Source of the DNA: Viscum album
Taxonomy: Eukaryota > Streptophyta > Magnoliopsida > Santalales > Viscaceae
Assembly: GCA_963277665.1 (NCBI GenBank)
Contig: OY728119.1
Location: forward strand, 312,500,206-312,564,205
Direction: 5' to 3'
Length of the DNA: 64,000 nucleotides
Below, piece by piece: positions 11,040 through 23,859 of the stretch (the first letter of the stretch is position 1; the number at the start of each line of letters is the position of its first letter). The notes under the pieces are model-generated. The model was not told the DNA's origin. It saw only the letters and a program-made list of their open reading frames with translations, and ran no database searches. Both the position numbers and the translations under genes were made by a program.

Positions 11040-11558
11040 ATGGCGCCCAATAGAAGGAATGAGAACTCCAGAAATGCACATGATCCAATGAGAAGGAAGG
11101 ATCATATCTTTGATGGTCTTAAGCTAGGATTTATAAGAGAAATAGTCTCCCATGTATTATCATCATATGAAGAAATAATATCATGTGTTGATAAGATAAG
11201 TAAAGAGTTTACTGAGTCCTATGGATTTGAAGGGAAGCAAGAGAAGAAAAGGATGGAAGAGAGAAAGATGGATAAAGGGAAGAGGGAAAAGAAGAATTTT
11301 CTCATATGTGGTAACTGTGGAAAGAAACACCCTGGAACTTGCCTGAAAGGAATCGGAGTTTGTTATAAGTGTGGAGGAAAAGGGCACAAAGTACATGACT
11401 GCAAGGGTAAGAAAATGGTTTCAAATGTACAATGCTTCATTTGGAAGGAGTTTGGACACTACGCGAACCTATGTCCCAGTCATCAGACTATGCCGCAAAT
11501 GATGTTATTGGATAATAACCAAGTTATGATACTACCACAGATGAAGAGGAATGATTAG
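11040..11558 (+). CDS. gag: Gag fragment with zinc knuckles (172 aa), gag-only element
   Basis: This uninterrupted frame starts at ATGGCGCCC and encodes a basic protein. Residues 20-62 have capsid-tail character (FIREIVSHVLSSYEE), residues 64-86 are a Lys/Glu/Arg-rich linker, then come three knuckles: C90-C93-H97-C101, a canonical C108-C111-H116-C121, and a third, C132-W135-H140-C145, whose second Cys is Trp. The CGNCGKKHPGTC ... CYKCGGKGH arrangement is typical of plant Ty3/gypsy Gag. At 172 residues it is about half the usual 300-400; most of the capsid domain is missing upstream, where 10553-11039 shows no capsid motif. It may bind element RNA, but unaided particle assembly is doubtful. 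It is the only substantial open frame in the internal region. Confidence 0.8.
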   Translation: MAPNRRNENSRNAHDPMRRKDHIFDGLKLGFIREIVSHVLSSYEEIISCVDKISKEFTESYGFEGKQEKKRMEERKMDKGKREKKNFLICGNCGKKHPGTCLKGIGVCYKCGGKGHKVHDCKGKKMVSNVQCFIWKEFGHYANLCPSHQTMPQMMLLDNNQVMILPQMKRND

Positions 11559-13058
11559 AGTTCTTATGTTGATTATGTCAATTGAGTGTTGTATCAACAT
11601 TGTACTTGTTATAATAATTATGGAGTATATAAGGATTGTACTACAGTACTATTTCATTAAGGACTTGAGATTGTGTGGAACAAAGAAAAGTGACTCAATA
11701 GCAGGATAATTTTTTGGAAAATATATGGTTGAGAGAATGATAAATCATAATATAGTTCTGATACTGAGGTAGTGATTTTGGAATAATATGTGATTGTTTT
11801 GGATAAATTATATTGGATATTCTTGACTACCTTGGAACTGATTAATGATATGTATATTCCATCATTGTTGGGGTTTAAAACATTTTTGGATTAATGAAGT
11901 ATATCCAGCATTCTATATGGAATAAGGGAACATGAATGTAATAAATAAGGAATATGGTAGTACATGATGAAGGTATTCATATTCTATTACAGGGTAAAAA
12001 GGATCTATATAATGTTTACCTTCCTTATAAATGTTGGACTGTGAGTTTGGACAGAAGTATTTTGGATAGTTCTAGTTTGGATTATTTTGGATTTCCATAA
12101 AAGGACAACTCGGAGGTCGGGCGGCAACCCGTCGCGTCCGGCAAGGCTTTGAGACTTGAACCCGCAACTGAAGGGCGACAAGGGTGTATCACTTACCACT
12201 GGCCCAAGAGATGTCCTGGATTAAATAATGTAGTTTTTTTAAAAGATCTGGTAGATGAATTATAAATTCGTTTATTTTGGAACCCTGTACGAATAGTATA
12301 AATATAATTTTTTTACGAGTGAAAGATGAGTTTATGGTAGAAATTTATTAATGGACAAAACTCTAATTATAATGTAAGTATATCTCCTTATGATCTTAGC
12401 CAATCTCATAAATAAATTCCTCAATATTAAGAAAAGAAACTTAGAACAAAAATGTTGTCCTAGATGGTACCTTAAATCATCACTAATTTATGGCTTTGGG
12501 ATTGTTGGCCTTTTCATAGCCATGTTCTCTACCACTCTCCATCAGATAATTGATGGTTAGATTTCTCTTCCATATCCATATTTTCCTACATGGAACCCTA
12601 GTATGTGTTATTTTCGGTAATCTTCATACTTTCCACTCTTTATTTTAAATAGAGGCCCCATTAATTCATTTTTCGATGTGGGATTTCAACTAAGATATTT
12701 TGAAACGTCAAAAATGTGTTATCCTAATACCCTATATTTTGTTGAACCGATGGTACTTCAAATCATCATAGATTGATGAGTTTAAGGACCTCAATTTTAT
12801 ACTTGTTTGTGATTGATGACCTCAATCACTACCTATAAATATTTACGTTTTTCCTCCAATTATATGTCTCTAATTGCCACCAATGTTCTCCTAATCGAGA
12901 TCATAATTTGGTGGTGACCCTTTCATTTCTCTTTTCCTCATATTAAGACTAAATTTTAGTAACCAAATTTCCGATGTGGGTTTTCCCACAAATATATTTT
13001 CTACTTTCAACCTTTTATTTTCGAAGAACAATTTCAAATTGCGAGGACGCAATTTATT
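11559..13058 (+). other. Non-coding 3' half of the gag-only element
   Basis: Apart from the SINE-like insert at 12085-12216, no protein motif is visible in any frame. The expected protease, reverse transcriptase, RNase H and integrase are absent rather than mutated, since none of LGMDW, FIDD or HPEKEN-like signals occurs. From about 12480 the sequence becomes pyrimidine-rich. Confidence 0.7.
12085..12216 (-). mobile_element. Probable tRNA-derived SINE or SINE head
   Basis: On the minus strand GGGCCAGTGGTAAG (about 12193-12205) fits a Pol III A box and GGTTCAAGTCTC (12151-12162) fits a B box, at tRNA-like spacing. The GC-rich sequence continues past the B box further than a tRNA would and ends in an A-rich TTATGGAAATCCAAAAT. 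TGGATTA flanks both sides (12078-12084 and 12217-12223), consistent with a target duplication. It sits in the non-coding 3' half of the gag-only element. Confidence 0.5.
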
Positions 13059-13072
13059 GAAGGAGGGGATAA
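13059..13072 (+). promoter_or_regulatory. Polypurine tract
   Basis: GAAGGAGGGGATAA lies directly before the right LTR, the standard place for the plus-strand primer. Confidence 0.85.
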
Positions 13073-16000
13073 TGTAACACCCCAGGATTTCAGAGTGTGT
13101 TATTTCTTAAAAATAATTCAATAACTTGCACTACACGCAACACCGAGTTCAATCACACCATTAAAAGAGGTCATGAATAGTATTAACTACATTTTGAACT
13201 TTATATAATCCTTATAATTTTAGAATCCCTATTATGAGTTTCTTAGTCATAATGCAAGAACAAATTCATTTTCAGTATTGCAATTTTATCAACTTTTAAT
13301 AGTGAACCCTTTTTAAATACAATATTTTAAACTTTTTGACTAAATGGGGACATCAAAAATTTAAAATGAAACATCCCAAGCTTCCACGGTACGCTAGCAT
13401 GTGTTATACGCAACACCGAGTTCTAACACCAATCAAACTAGCCGTTATGAATAGTAATACCTAATTTTTGAAGTTATATATATTTTATATTTCAAAATGG
13501 ACTTCATTTTTGGATTCGGAATATCGAATTTATCCTAAGGTGAAATTTTGGTACTTTTCGGATAACTTTCATATTTTGATGAATAGTGAAAATTACTATA
13601 TTTTAATTAAAAACAACTTTTTTAATCAAAATAATTAATAGTGATAAATTGTGAATTTGAGTGGTTTTAAAGTATATTTAGAATATATTTTTACCATTTA
13701 ATATAATTTTGGTCATTGGACATAATTTTACAATTAAACCGAACATAAACAAGTGTCAATCTTTTGATAGTTATTATCTCTTAAAAACACGCTTTTTGTT
13801 TTGACAGCGGGAATTAATTTTAAATTAATTTCTCCAACTTCTGTGTTTTGAATTTAGAAAAATGGATTCCATATTTGGAATCAGGATGTTCAAATTATGT
13901 AAATAGGTAACTTTTATTTTTAGACATTTTGAATAATTACTGCGGTAAATATTTTATTTACCATGGTTAAGGGTAAATTCGGTAAATAAGGGTTAAAAAA
14001 ATAATATTATAATAATATTAAATTACCCTAAAACGTGTCTTAACCCTATTGGTTGATACATGGTAGACCATGGGCATCTTTGGGTCTATTTTGGGACCCC
14101 ATGGATCCACTTGTAAGTGATAATGACACTTTATTTTAATTAAGTCAAAATGAATACAAAAATGACACAAGCATATATCGTTTTGCAAAACAATTGTTAC
14201 ATAGGGTTATATATGTTGGCTTTTAGATTATAAATATTCATTAGAAAGATAAAAAGATTTCCTACATAATGATATTTTATTTATAATTTTTAGACATTAA
14301 ATAATTTATTTTATTTATGACACAATGATGATGCAGTAATTACTATAATAGTGAACAATTAAAATAATTGATATTATAAATACCCAAATAAATATAATAT
14401 GAAACTTTTAATGAATTAAACTAATTTTATAGGATAGTATGATATATTAGGATTGATTTAATTGACTTTATTCGAAGTAATCAATCTGTTATAAGTTTCA
14501 CAAAAATCAACTATTGAATAGTGTCAAAATTGACATAAAAGAGTTCTTAAAACAAATATTATATTATTAATTGATATTAAATTCCTAAAAATCTAAGGTT
14601 CGGCCAAGAGACTTATATCATGATAGGTTCATCATTAATGGACCACTTGGGGGTCGTTTGGATGTATATAGTAAGTTTATTAACCATATTATATAAAAAT
14701 ACAAAGAGACATTGTAAAAGTGAAACTAATTAACTTAGAGTTAATACTTAAAGATAAGGTTAATATAAGTACCCAAACCTGTCTAAATTCTATTAGTTGA
14801 GTGGTTTACGACCTCTCCCCACATTAACCTTTTAATAATCAACTTTGGAGCCATTAGAAACCGAATATGAATTTATTATAAATTAATATTTCTAGCTTTT
14901 CCAAAGGTGCCCCTCACCCCTCTTATAAAAGGGCACTCCTCCTTCCCATTTCTTCACACCTTAAAAGCCTTTTGGCTCGGCCAAACTCTGCCCAAATACT
15001 CTCCCAACATCCCTAACTACAACCTAGAGGCCTTAGTTTGATCAGAAAGCCATCTTAAGGAGCCCTTTTGATCAAATCAAAAGGAAGAACCCGAAGAAGA
15101 GGTAATGATTTCACCACCCTTTTCTAAGTTCATTTCTTCTTCCACTTCTTCTTCCTTTGTTCTTACCATTCTAAAATAATAACTCCAGTATATCACATAT
15201 ACTGTGATGTTATTATAAATATGGTACAATCATATTCAGTATTCTATCCACCCTTTGAATAACATGTCACCATACGTGCGTACGTACGGCTTACCGTCTC
15301 CATGTCGTGGTGTAATTGTTATTCAATATAATATTATTTGGATGGGTATAATAATGATGTGTAACTCATGTAAATAATAAATATAACATGTTAATGATTC
15401 TGTATATATGATATACCATCCATTTATATATTATTTTAATATCAAAAGAATGATATTGTCGCTCGTGCGTACGTACGGACTACCGTCTCCACGAACGCGA
15501 TGAGATTCATTCTCCATCGTATCCATTCAAGTATAATTATTATTTGATGATTTAAAAATGATGTTTAAGGACTGGATATCATTCTGGATATGAATAAGAT
15601 ACAACAACCATGGCTTATGTAACAAAACATATAAAAGAAAATGAGTAAGTTAACTCCTGAAATGACGATAATTCTAAGATATTATTAACAAATCAATGTT
15701 AAAAGATCATATATGATATCATATTAATATATATGATTCTTGTATAATTTAATAACAACTATTTCACCATTATACAGGAGGTTAACCTACCCCAACCAAG
15801 GAAAATTACAAGGTAAGGGTTATTTCACAATCTCTTCATTATCTGAGGTTGTTTATACGTAATAATCTACTGGGATATTTTTATCATCCACATCCATGTT
15901 TCTTAAAAATGTATTTCAAAACATTTTTACTATTTACAAGAATATGGGTTAAAGTAATTTATACCCTTGTTTGACTTTTTATAAGAGGTTTATAAAGGAA

Positions 16001-17110
16001 TCTTTCCGTCGTATTCAAAACAAGGTCCTTTTTAACCTTTTCGACAGAATTGAGGTAAGAATGTTTTTTTTAACTTATACGGCGGGTGCGGTTATTTTAC
16101 GCCGTTATAAAATCTTCAAAGCTTTCCTTACAAGATTATAAGAATATTTTCAAAGAAAATGTTTTATTTTATATGGATCTTAAATGATTTCAAAATAAAA
16201 GGAGATATTTCTTTAAAAAAGAATTTTGATTTCATCTATGTCAACATCCTTTGATGGATTTTATGATTATTTGAAGTTGATTTATTATGATACAAAACTT
16301 CTATATTTTATTGAAGGTTTTGTGATATGTTTGACTATGGATGTGCTATTTTTATACCATTCATAGTTTATGGTGAAATTATTGACATTTCGTATGCTAG
16401 TTTTAATATGAATGTTTATGTTATGTTTAAACCTTTTCATATGGGAATGCATTGGACTTAATAAGTGACGGGTGGAGCCCGCTATAGCTCCTCGATGCAT
16501 CGGTAGGTCTCATGAGACAAACTAGTGTCTTGGAACAAGGCCTTGAAAAAATCTTATTTGTAGTCTTGGCACGAGGCCTTGGCTATGTGGTTATGATAGT
16601 CTGGCATTATGCATTCCAACATTATGAAAGTGGTTATTGATTTTTGCATGTGATTATTCGATTAGTAGAATATCCATGTGAATAAGTAAATGGAATTATT
16701 TCATTTTACTTTTGCCATACTGTGTTGAAGTTCAAGTTTAAAAGGCTTTTGTTTTAGTAATGCATTGCCTTAAATGTTTATTCTTATTTATGAAAGTTTC
16801 CGCTATATTGTTATCCTTACTGGGCATTTGAGCTCACCCCTTTTCTATGTTTTATTTTTCCCAGGAAGTGAAGAAGTAAATTATGAATGACCTGCAGGGA
16901 TATTATGTGGGGATATGAGTGTGGATTATGGAGACATTATGTTATTGTAGTAGTTTTTCATTTTATGATGTAATGTAAAACTTATGAATATATCTAGTGT
17001 TTCCAAGGCTACTAAACCAATCGGTCTTTCGAGATTTGATCTTTCTTGTGATCATGCCAATGTTATGTAATAATGCACCGACTCTGGGTAACTGGGGTCG
17101 GGGCGTTACA
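13073..17110 (+). repeat. Right LTR of the gag-only element (4038 bp)
   Basis: Same length and ends as the left LTR. Landmarks sit at matching offsets: duplicated start, TATA box 14924-14931, CpG motifs 15275-15304 and 15464-15493, exon-like module 15778-15812, TTTTTCCCAG at about 16855-16864. By eye it differs from the left copy only by single-base changes, unusually many of them transversions. Confidence 0.95.
14924..14931 (+). promoter_or_regulatory. TATA box of right LTR
   Basis: TATAAAAG at the same offset as in the left LTR. If active it would read through the LTR's own 3' half into the flanking DNA. Confidence 0.55.
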
Positions 17111-19339
17111 CCAATAGTCAGATTACTATTCCAATGGTCATATTTGTAATGGTCATATGGGATCCCTACTTTCTTTAAATGACTAATTTTTCATTTATTA
17201 TTCATTAACTTTAATATTATCTCAAGTTTATATATATATTTCTAATTTAAAATTTCATATTTCATTACTAATACTCTACTTCATTTCTACAGAGTTGTTT
17301 GCGAGTGGGATTATTCTGGGGGATCGATTAGATCCAAATTTTCCAATTATTATTATTATTATTATTAATATATCATTTTCTATTTTTTATCCAATTTTAA
17401 TACTTTCAAATATTATTTAAATTTTTATTCTCTAAATTTTATGGTCAAATTATTATACTATAATATATTTATTTTCATCAACTGGTTCATGTTCTTTATA
17501 CTACATAACTAAATACAACCCAATTATAATATGGGAAATACCCTTATTAAAATTATGGCTTGTTACATTGGATATGTTGAAACCATGATCAATATACATG
17601 GAACGAAACTACCAAACCAAAAAATTCATTAAAAATGAAATATCTAACACCTGAAAATAAATATTTCAGTAAGGAATTATTAATAAATAGGTGTTGAAAT
17701 GTTATAAGTGGATGATATATGATATTATAAGTATATACATGTTTCTAGTATAAAATTATGATAAATTTAAATTTATTATATCGGAGGTTAGAGTGCGGAT
17801 GAATCAATTTAGACTTAAGGTAAGGGTTTTACATTATAATCTCATTTTATCGGGATTGTTTATGCTTAAATTTATAATGATGAAATTCTATGATCTGTCT
17901 CTTTAACATTTCATGAATTGTATTTTACTATAGTTATTTATATAGAATACATGTTTTACTTTCATTTTACTCTCTTTATGTACTCATGATATTGAAATTA
18001 TCCATTTAAGGAAAATCGACCCTGTTTATCTCTCTAGTTTGGAATATTTTTCTTTTATATCTATATTTCCTTTAAAATATTTTCAAGAATATTTTTAATA
18101 TTCTCAAATGATTGATTAATTTTTTTTTCAATGTTTTAATTTCTATAAAAAACATTAAATTGAATCTTATTATAATTTTATAAATGAGGCACTTTTTACT
18201 GAATGTGTGAATGAAATATTTTTTTTAATGTGCACTGTAAGAAATACTCTTCAAGCCATCATGAATACAGTTTTCTATAAAGCTTGCTTTACAAGTTTCC
18301 ATAGTAATTTTAAAAGAATTTGTTTCCTTATTTTTTTCTGATCTTTTTAGATTTTAAATAAGTGATTTCCAAATTAAAAGTATATTTTCTTTATAAAATA
18401 TTCTAGTTATATGTTAAAGTAATTTTTTATCTATGATAACACCCTTCAATGTTACTTATTCTTCATTGGGGATATGATCCTATGATACCATTCTTATTAT
18501 TTCTCTTAATGGTTTATGACTTGGATGAGGAAATATTGATGAAAATCATTTATTTTCCACATGTTTAGCTGTGATGAAATGATAAATGTTTTCATGATCT
18601 TCTAGAATACATATGGATTGATTATGATTATGTGATGGGTGGGTCCATTATATACATAAAATGAGTTGGGTAAAGATAAATATTTTATGAGATTAAATAT
18701 TTATAGGATGTTAACACAATTAAAAAAGAGGGTGCATGAAAGGTTATCCCAAGAACAATGTCAGTATACAGATGATTAGACCAAGCCTAATATGTGATGA
18801 ATGTCTTAGTGGGTATCCTTGAAATGTGATTTCAATTGTCATGATTATTCCAAACTATATTCCACTTTTTTATCATGATCTTATTCCAATGTTATTCTCT
18901 TATGGATCATGTTCTTATATTCCTTTAAAATTTATTTCTTATGAACTGGTAAAATTTATTCCTTGAATCATTATGATCTATGAATTACTGGGTATGATTT
19001 TCAAATGCTAAGATCATGTTCTTACAAACTCATTCTCATGTTATGATTAAATATGATCATTGATTGATATCTCCCTTATTTACCCTTATTGAGTATATGA
19101 GGTCACCCTTATTTTATATTTCATTTTCCCTAGGATATAAATAAAGGGTTTTTGTATTATACATCTAAGGGTTCTTGTTGTGAAGAACATAGTGAGAGAT
19201 GATGTAAATCTTTTAAATATCAATTGTTTTTGTATCCAATTTTCCCAAAGTGCTAAATATTTTCAGTTATGTCATGGATTATAATGATCTGTAATGAATA
19301 TTCATATAAAATTATATAATATTTATATATATAAAGTTT
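17111..19339 (+). repeat. Diverged LTR fragment related to the gag-only element's LTR
   Basis: From about 17540 to 19300 this follows the order of the LTR at 9040-10480: a stretch rich in CTGAAA and ATATATGAT, the exon-like module GAGGTTA...TTAAG then GTAAGGG (17784-17825), a GATGGGTGGGTCC segment (about 18635), TTACCCTTATTGAG followed by GGTCACCCTTA (about 19080-19110), then CATTTTCCCTAGGATA (about 19121-19136). The acceptor before the module reads CG in place of AG. No clear LTR termini or TATA box were found; 17111-17540 is AT-rich and unexplained. Confidence 0.55.
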
Positions 19340-19597
19340 TTATTTCTTTAAATACCCTCTCCATATAACAGTTTAAGTCCAGTAGGAATAATACCACCCA
19401 TTAAACATGCCAAGACACTCCTCCAACATCAGGAGGGTGTTCCTAGTCACTTTTAAGATATAAAACTATCTCTCCAATTATAACATAACCACAAGCCCCT
19501 CCCCCCTTTCTAATTTCCATGGAAACCCTACCTAAGAAATCCTACATCACATCCTAGCCTTGGTACTTATCCCATGCCCTTATGATAAACCACAAAA
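19340..19597. other. C-rich pre-insertion sequence, no gene seen
   Basis: Base composition shifts to C-rich and G-poor on this strand, unlike the flanking LTRs. It ends in CAAAA next to the copia LTR. The same character reappears at 29561-29751 and 38472-42550, so the three were probably continuous before two copia insertions. Confidence 0.5.
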
Positions 19598-21380
19598 TGT
19601 TGGATTTAGTATTCTAGGAATAACTATTTGAAATTTTATTACATGTATATTCGATTTATTTAATGTTAATGAAACTTATTATTACATATTATTCAATTTT
19701 ATTCAAGACTCTAATGTGATTATGTCATATAGTATACATCACATTTATAAGGTTATAACAGTTCCCCGCCGTGATGAGAACCTTGAAGTGCTATGAAAAT
19801 ATTCTTAAATAATATTCTATGGTTGGATAACTTACGGTGATGGGACATATAGTACTTAAACTTTTAGGTTTGAGTACTCATAAGTGAATGGGGATTATTC
19901 GCATAAAGTTCACAATTAGTAATCTATGAGAGAGGATATTATGGAAACATACCCTCCAATTAGAATTTTTCTTGTTTTTGCATCATCAGATATTTTTGTC
20001 TCTGAGCATGTGTAATGGTACTTAGACTTTAATATTATCATTAATTCGTATAGTGAATCATTCACTTAAATTTTATGATGAAAACCTTGATGAAATATGT
20101 TCATAGAGAGGTAGGTTACGTTGGGTGTGTCATGATTGACATGTCATTAATGGATAAGTTGAGGAAGGATTTATCCTTGATAATTTTATAGAAGTTGATA
20201 CTGTGACCATTTTATTGGAATATAATTGTTACATTAAATTCCATGTACATGGTGTAATGATATGTTTATTTTAGATACCCAAGGAAATATTTATTTAGAA
20301 AATAGTTTGGCAATACAGATGTGAAACTTTCTTGATGAGAAATTATAAAAGAGGTATCCTATTACACAGTGAGAATTTGTTTGTAGTTAATGTCATTTTT
20401 ACATTGAGTTTTTTCTATTAGGTGCCTTAACCCACTACTAGATAATAATCTTGAACATTAGGCAAGCCCACCTAATACCAACAAGAAATAATCCTAGAGG
20501 GTCACACACTAAGTGTTACCGATGATCTCAATTAAATTCTATTTGAATTTAATTATCTGAATAAATTTAATTCCAAAGGATAAGGGATAATTTTATTCAT
20601 GTTTTGTTGATCAAGAATATTTATTGATGAATGAAATTTTTAAATTAAATATTTATTTTGGTGTTCAATAAATTCTAGTGGATTTCAAACAGACCAAGAC
20701 TGTTCCCGATGATAAATATTAAATAACAAGATGATTAAATAATATTTTGTATTTCACAATATGTCATGCGATAAATAATAATAATAATATTATATGTAAT
20801 GGTTCTTATTAAAGGTTATTATATTATTTAAGGGATGAAATACAATTAAATACTTATTTTAACCAAAACCCCAAATCTATAAATATATTGTTATTTATAT
20901 TTTGTAGTTCATGAAAAAATTGATTAGTGAAATGAAAATATTTTTTTTTTCACCTAAAAAATTCTCTCTAGAATCATCCTTATCTTTCCCTCACAAGAAC
21001 AAGAAATGAAGAGATAGTCCTTCAAGACCAAAGAACAAACAATCAACAAAAACAATGAAAGTTAATCAATTAACCATACTAGAAATTGGAGATCTATTGG
21101 CACTACTTAGAGGTCAAATTATATGTTTAGATCAACACTAGATGGGTTATATCCTTGGATCCTCATAGGATAATGAAGGAAATTCAAAAGGGTATTTTTA
21201 GATGATCAACATTCACAAAGAAGAATGATAATAAGACCTAGTATTCATTTTCCTGATATTAAATAAATTAATTATAAATATAAGATGGAAGATCCTCACT
21301 CATGGTTTTGTGAATCTTAAATATTAAAAGAAATTTTAATATATCACTGACTGATGCATGCTTCTTATGTTTTTGAAACC
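19598..21380 (+). repeat. 5' LTR of copia A
   Basis: It starts TGTTGGATTTAG and aligns by eye with 27732 onward through shared segments (ACATGTATATT..ATTTA, CATTAATGGATAA, GTCACACACTAAGTGTTACC versus GTCAAACACTAACTGTTACC). A TATA box, CTATAAATATA, is at about 20878-20888. The right end is uncertain by some 20 bp. Confidence 0.75.
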
Positions 21381-23859
21381 AAGAAGTCATATCAGAGGGG
21401 TCATGTTTAAATTTATTAATATGTATTTGATTGTTGATCCATATGCAATCAAAGTTTAGTTTTCATTTATTATTATTCATTATATTGTTCAATTTGAATT
21501 AATATGTTATAAACATATTAATCATGTTTTTTCAGTATTACATTTTATTAAAATTCTATTAATAAATGAAGAACGATCGATGATACCATATAGAACTAAA
21601 CCCTTTTGGCTTGTAAGATAGGATTTCACAATGTGTACTAAAAAAAACACACTGTGTACCCTAGTATTCTTCAACTGGCCATGTTGTGGGATACACGACA
21701 TGCCATGAAGTTGTTTTATATGGTGTATGCCGAGTATTGACTGGAAAACCTATCACACAAATGTCATATTACACATCATTTATTGGAATTCATGCCGTGT
21801 AATCTACACAGGTTAGTAGTGTAAATCTCACAATCTGTGTGGTTATAATACAAGGTCAGGCCACTTGAGACTGAAAACCTAGATAATTTATGATATACAA
21901 GACATTTATGTGGGGTACATGACATATAATTCATTAATTCCCACATTTTAGATACATATTGAGTTATCTTGACAAATAAAATTAGAGATACATCACCTAT
22001 AGTTGAAGTACACACATCATGTAGTCTCTCCCCTAAGAATACACTAATTCTTTCAATGGGTTTCATGAGAATGTGGTATTCAGATCACATGACATGTAAC
22101 TAGTTTGTACACACCGTGTAATCAGTTTAGATACAGACCGAATACCCAGGTGAGTATCTTAGGCAGACAACAAGAAAATACATGATGTGTAGCTAACATA
22201 TACACACCATGTAGTCTAGATGATTCATAATGCTAAATCACCATGCATGTGACCTATATACATGAAAAAAGAGGTGAATGAAATGTAGTTGGATAGTACA
22301 TGTGGTGTATTCTCCAAATTACTAGTAGAATTAAATTATATTAAATAGAGAATCGTAACATTAAAATATTATTGTTTTTTATCATCACTTTACGTATTTG
22401 ACAATTTAATAAGGGTTTTAAATAATTTTAAATACTTAATTAATTTATTGAAATAAATATGTAACTCTTGGTTATACTATTTATTTTCCATTAATTCCTT
22501 AATGATGGTTATCTATAAATGATTTCGTATGGTCATTGAAATTAAATTAAATTAATGAATGAATTAATTAATGTTGGCGATTTTATCTTAATAAAAAATA
22601 AAAAATAAAAAAATAAACGTTATCCATTTAATTTTTCATATAAGTTACATGTACGATGATTCAAGAGCTTGAACAAGACCAGTTTATGTGTTGAAATTTA
22701 GGTAATTTAATTTATTGCATGGGGTTTTAATTATTTATTAAATTAAATTTGATGTCCTATGAGTTATCCCTTATACCATTATTATGTAGGCCCTGAATTT
22801 CCAAGGATATTTATGCAATTCCCCTTTAACCAATAATTTGGTTCCCCTCACCATTGTGTGTGTTATAAATATTTTTAATTAATTGAGTTTACCAAGGAGC
22901 GTGGAGGTAGTTCAGGATAGAACCATAATGATTCCGACCCAAGTGTTACATAGGTGGACATTTGAAATACTACAACTCATGCCAAGAATAGAAACATGAG
23001 ACATTTCCCCTTAGTCAAATGTTGATTAAATGTCTACTCATTAAATCAACCATTTGATAATTCTCATGAAAAAGTCATTTATTTACTAATATATTTTTTT
23101 TCTGTATATGTTTTTTTTGTTTTATTGATTCAAGGATACAATCAAATAAATAAATGAATTATTGTGAAATAACAGAAATTAGATAATTGAATTATGCATA
23201 AATGTTTTATGCAATATGGTTAATTAATAAAGTAATATCCTTTTAACATTAACAAGACATGTAAAAAATATAAAATTATAGAATTTATACATAGTAAATT
23301 AAAATACCTCAATTAAATATTAATTCTAATTTGATCTTCCATTAATTGATTAGGAATGAAAGCCTTAAAATTAAGTGTTTGACCAAACCTCACTGGGACA
23401 CTTACATTTAACATGGAGTTATTATGAAGGTTATGGGTTGACTTTACCATTAACCTCAAGATATGTAGTCCTCGCTAGACTCGATGTAACTTTGAGAGAA
23501 GTGTCAAGGAAACCCAAATCAAGATTTTAAGATAGGGGTTTCCACTCAATGGATCAAGGTGCTACAATCCCATAGTTGGAAAATACATACTTACCTAAAT
23601 ACCTTCAAGTAGCTTGACCAACCCTCATTGGGGTTATGCGAAGGGGTTTGTGGATCCTTTCCACTAGAATGTTAAAGAAAATTATACATTCCAAGTTCAA
23701 TGGTGAGGGTTGTTGGGAATTGATAAAATAGTGAGAAATTTTTTAAAATTAATTAATTTATTATTTCTCAAATAATGTATAATCAAGAAAAAGTACTAAT
23801 AATCTTTTATTTTAATTATAGAATAAAATGGAAATATCATCATCCACGCTATCCTAATG
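21381..23859 (+). other. Long leader of copia A, with degenerate primer site and a short repeat tract
   Basis: A weak tRNA-iMet primer site (TCATATCAGAGG, about 21388-21399) follows the LTR. About 2.4 kb then precede gag, much longer than usual for copia elements. Positions 21628-22316 hold many ACAC...GTGT half-palindromes (see the separate entry). The rest is AT-rich without protein motifs. Confidence 0.5.
21628..22316 (+). repeat. Dispersed ACAC-N-GTGT palindromic motif tract
   Basis: TACACAC(C)RTGTARTC-like units occur at 22008-22026, 22107-22123 and 22201-22216, spaced about 93-99 bp. Further forms lie at 21640-21660, 21693-21710, 21796-21815, 21828-21842, 22090-22100 and 22290-22310. 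The tract is confined to the leader of copia A; the equivalent leader of copia B lacks it. Confidence 0.5.

Larger units (their letters stand above)
6501..17110 (+). mobile_element. Gag-only giant-LTR retrotransposon (LARD / TR-GAG type), nearly intact structure
   Basis: Two direct repeats of exactly 4038 bp (6501-10538 and 13073-17110), both TGTAAC...GTTACA, flank 2534 bp of internal sequence. A tRNA-iMet primer site follows the left LTR and a purine tract precedes the right one. Flanking pentamers are CCAAC and CCAAT, a target duplication with one mismatch. By eye the LTRs differ at about 46 sites (around 1.1%) with no indel, so the insertion is the youngest in the window. The only gene is a gag fragment; no protease, reverse transcriptase or integrase motif was found. 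Known plant classes with this design are LARDs (giant LTRs, little coding) and TR-GAGs (gag only), which depend on partners in trans. Confidence 0.9.

Noticed and set aside
12150..12216. Possible functional tRNA gene
   Set aside because: A and B boxes are present, but I cannot pair an acceptor stem or place an anticodon arm, and the sequence continues past the expected end. A SINE fits better.
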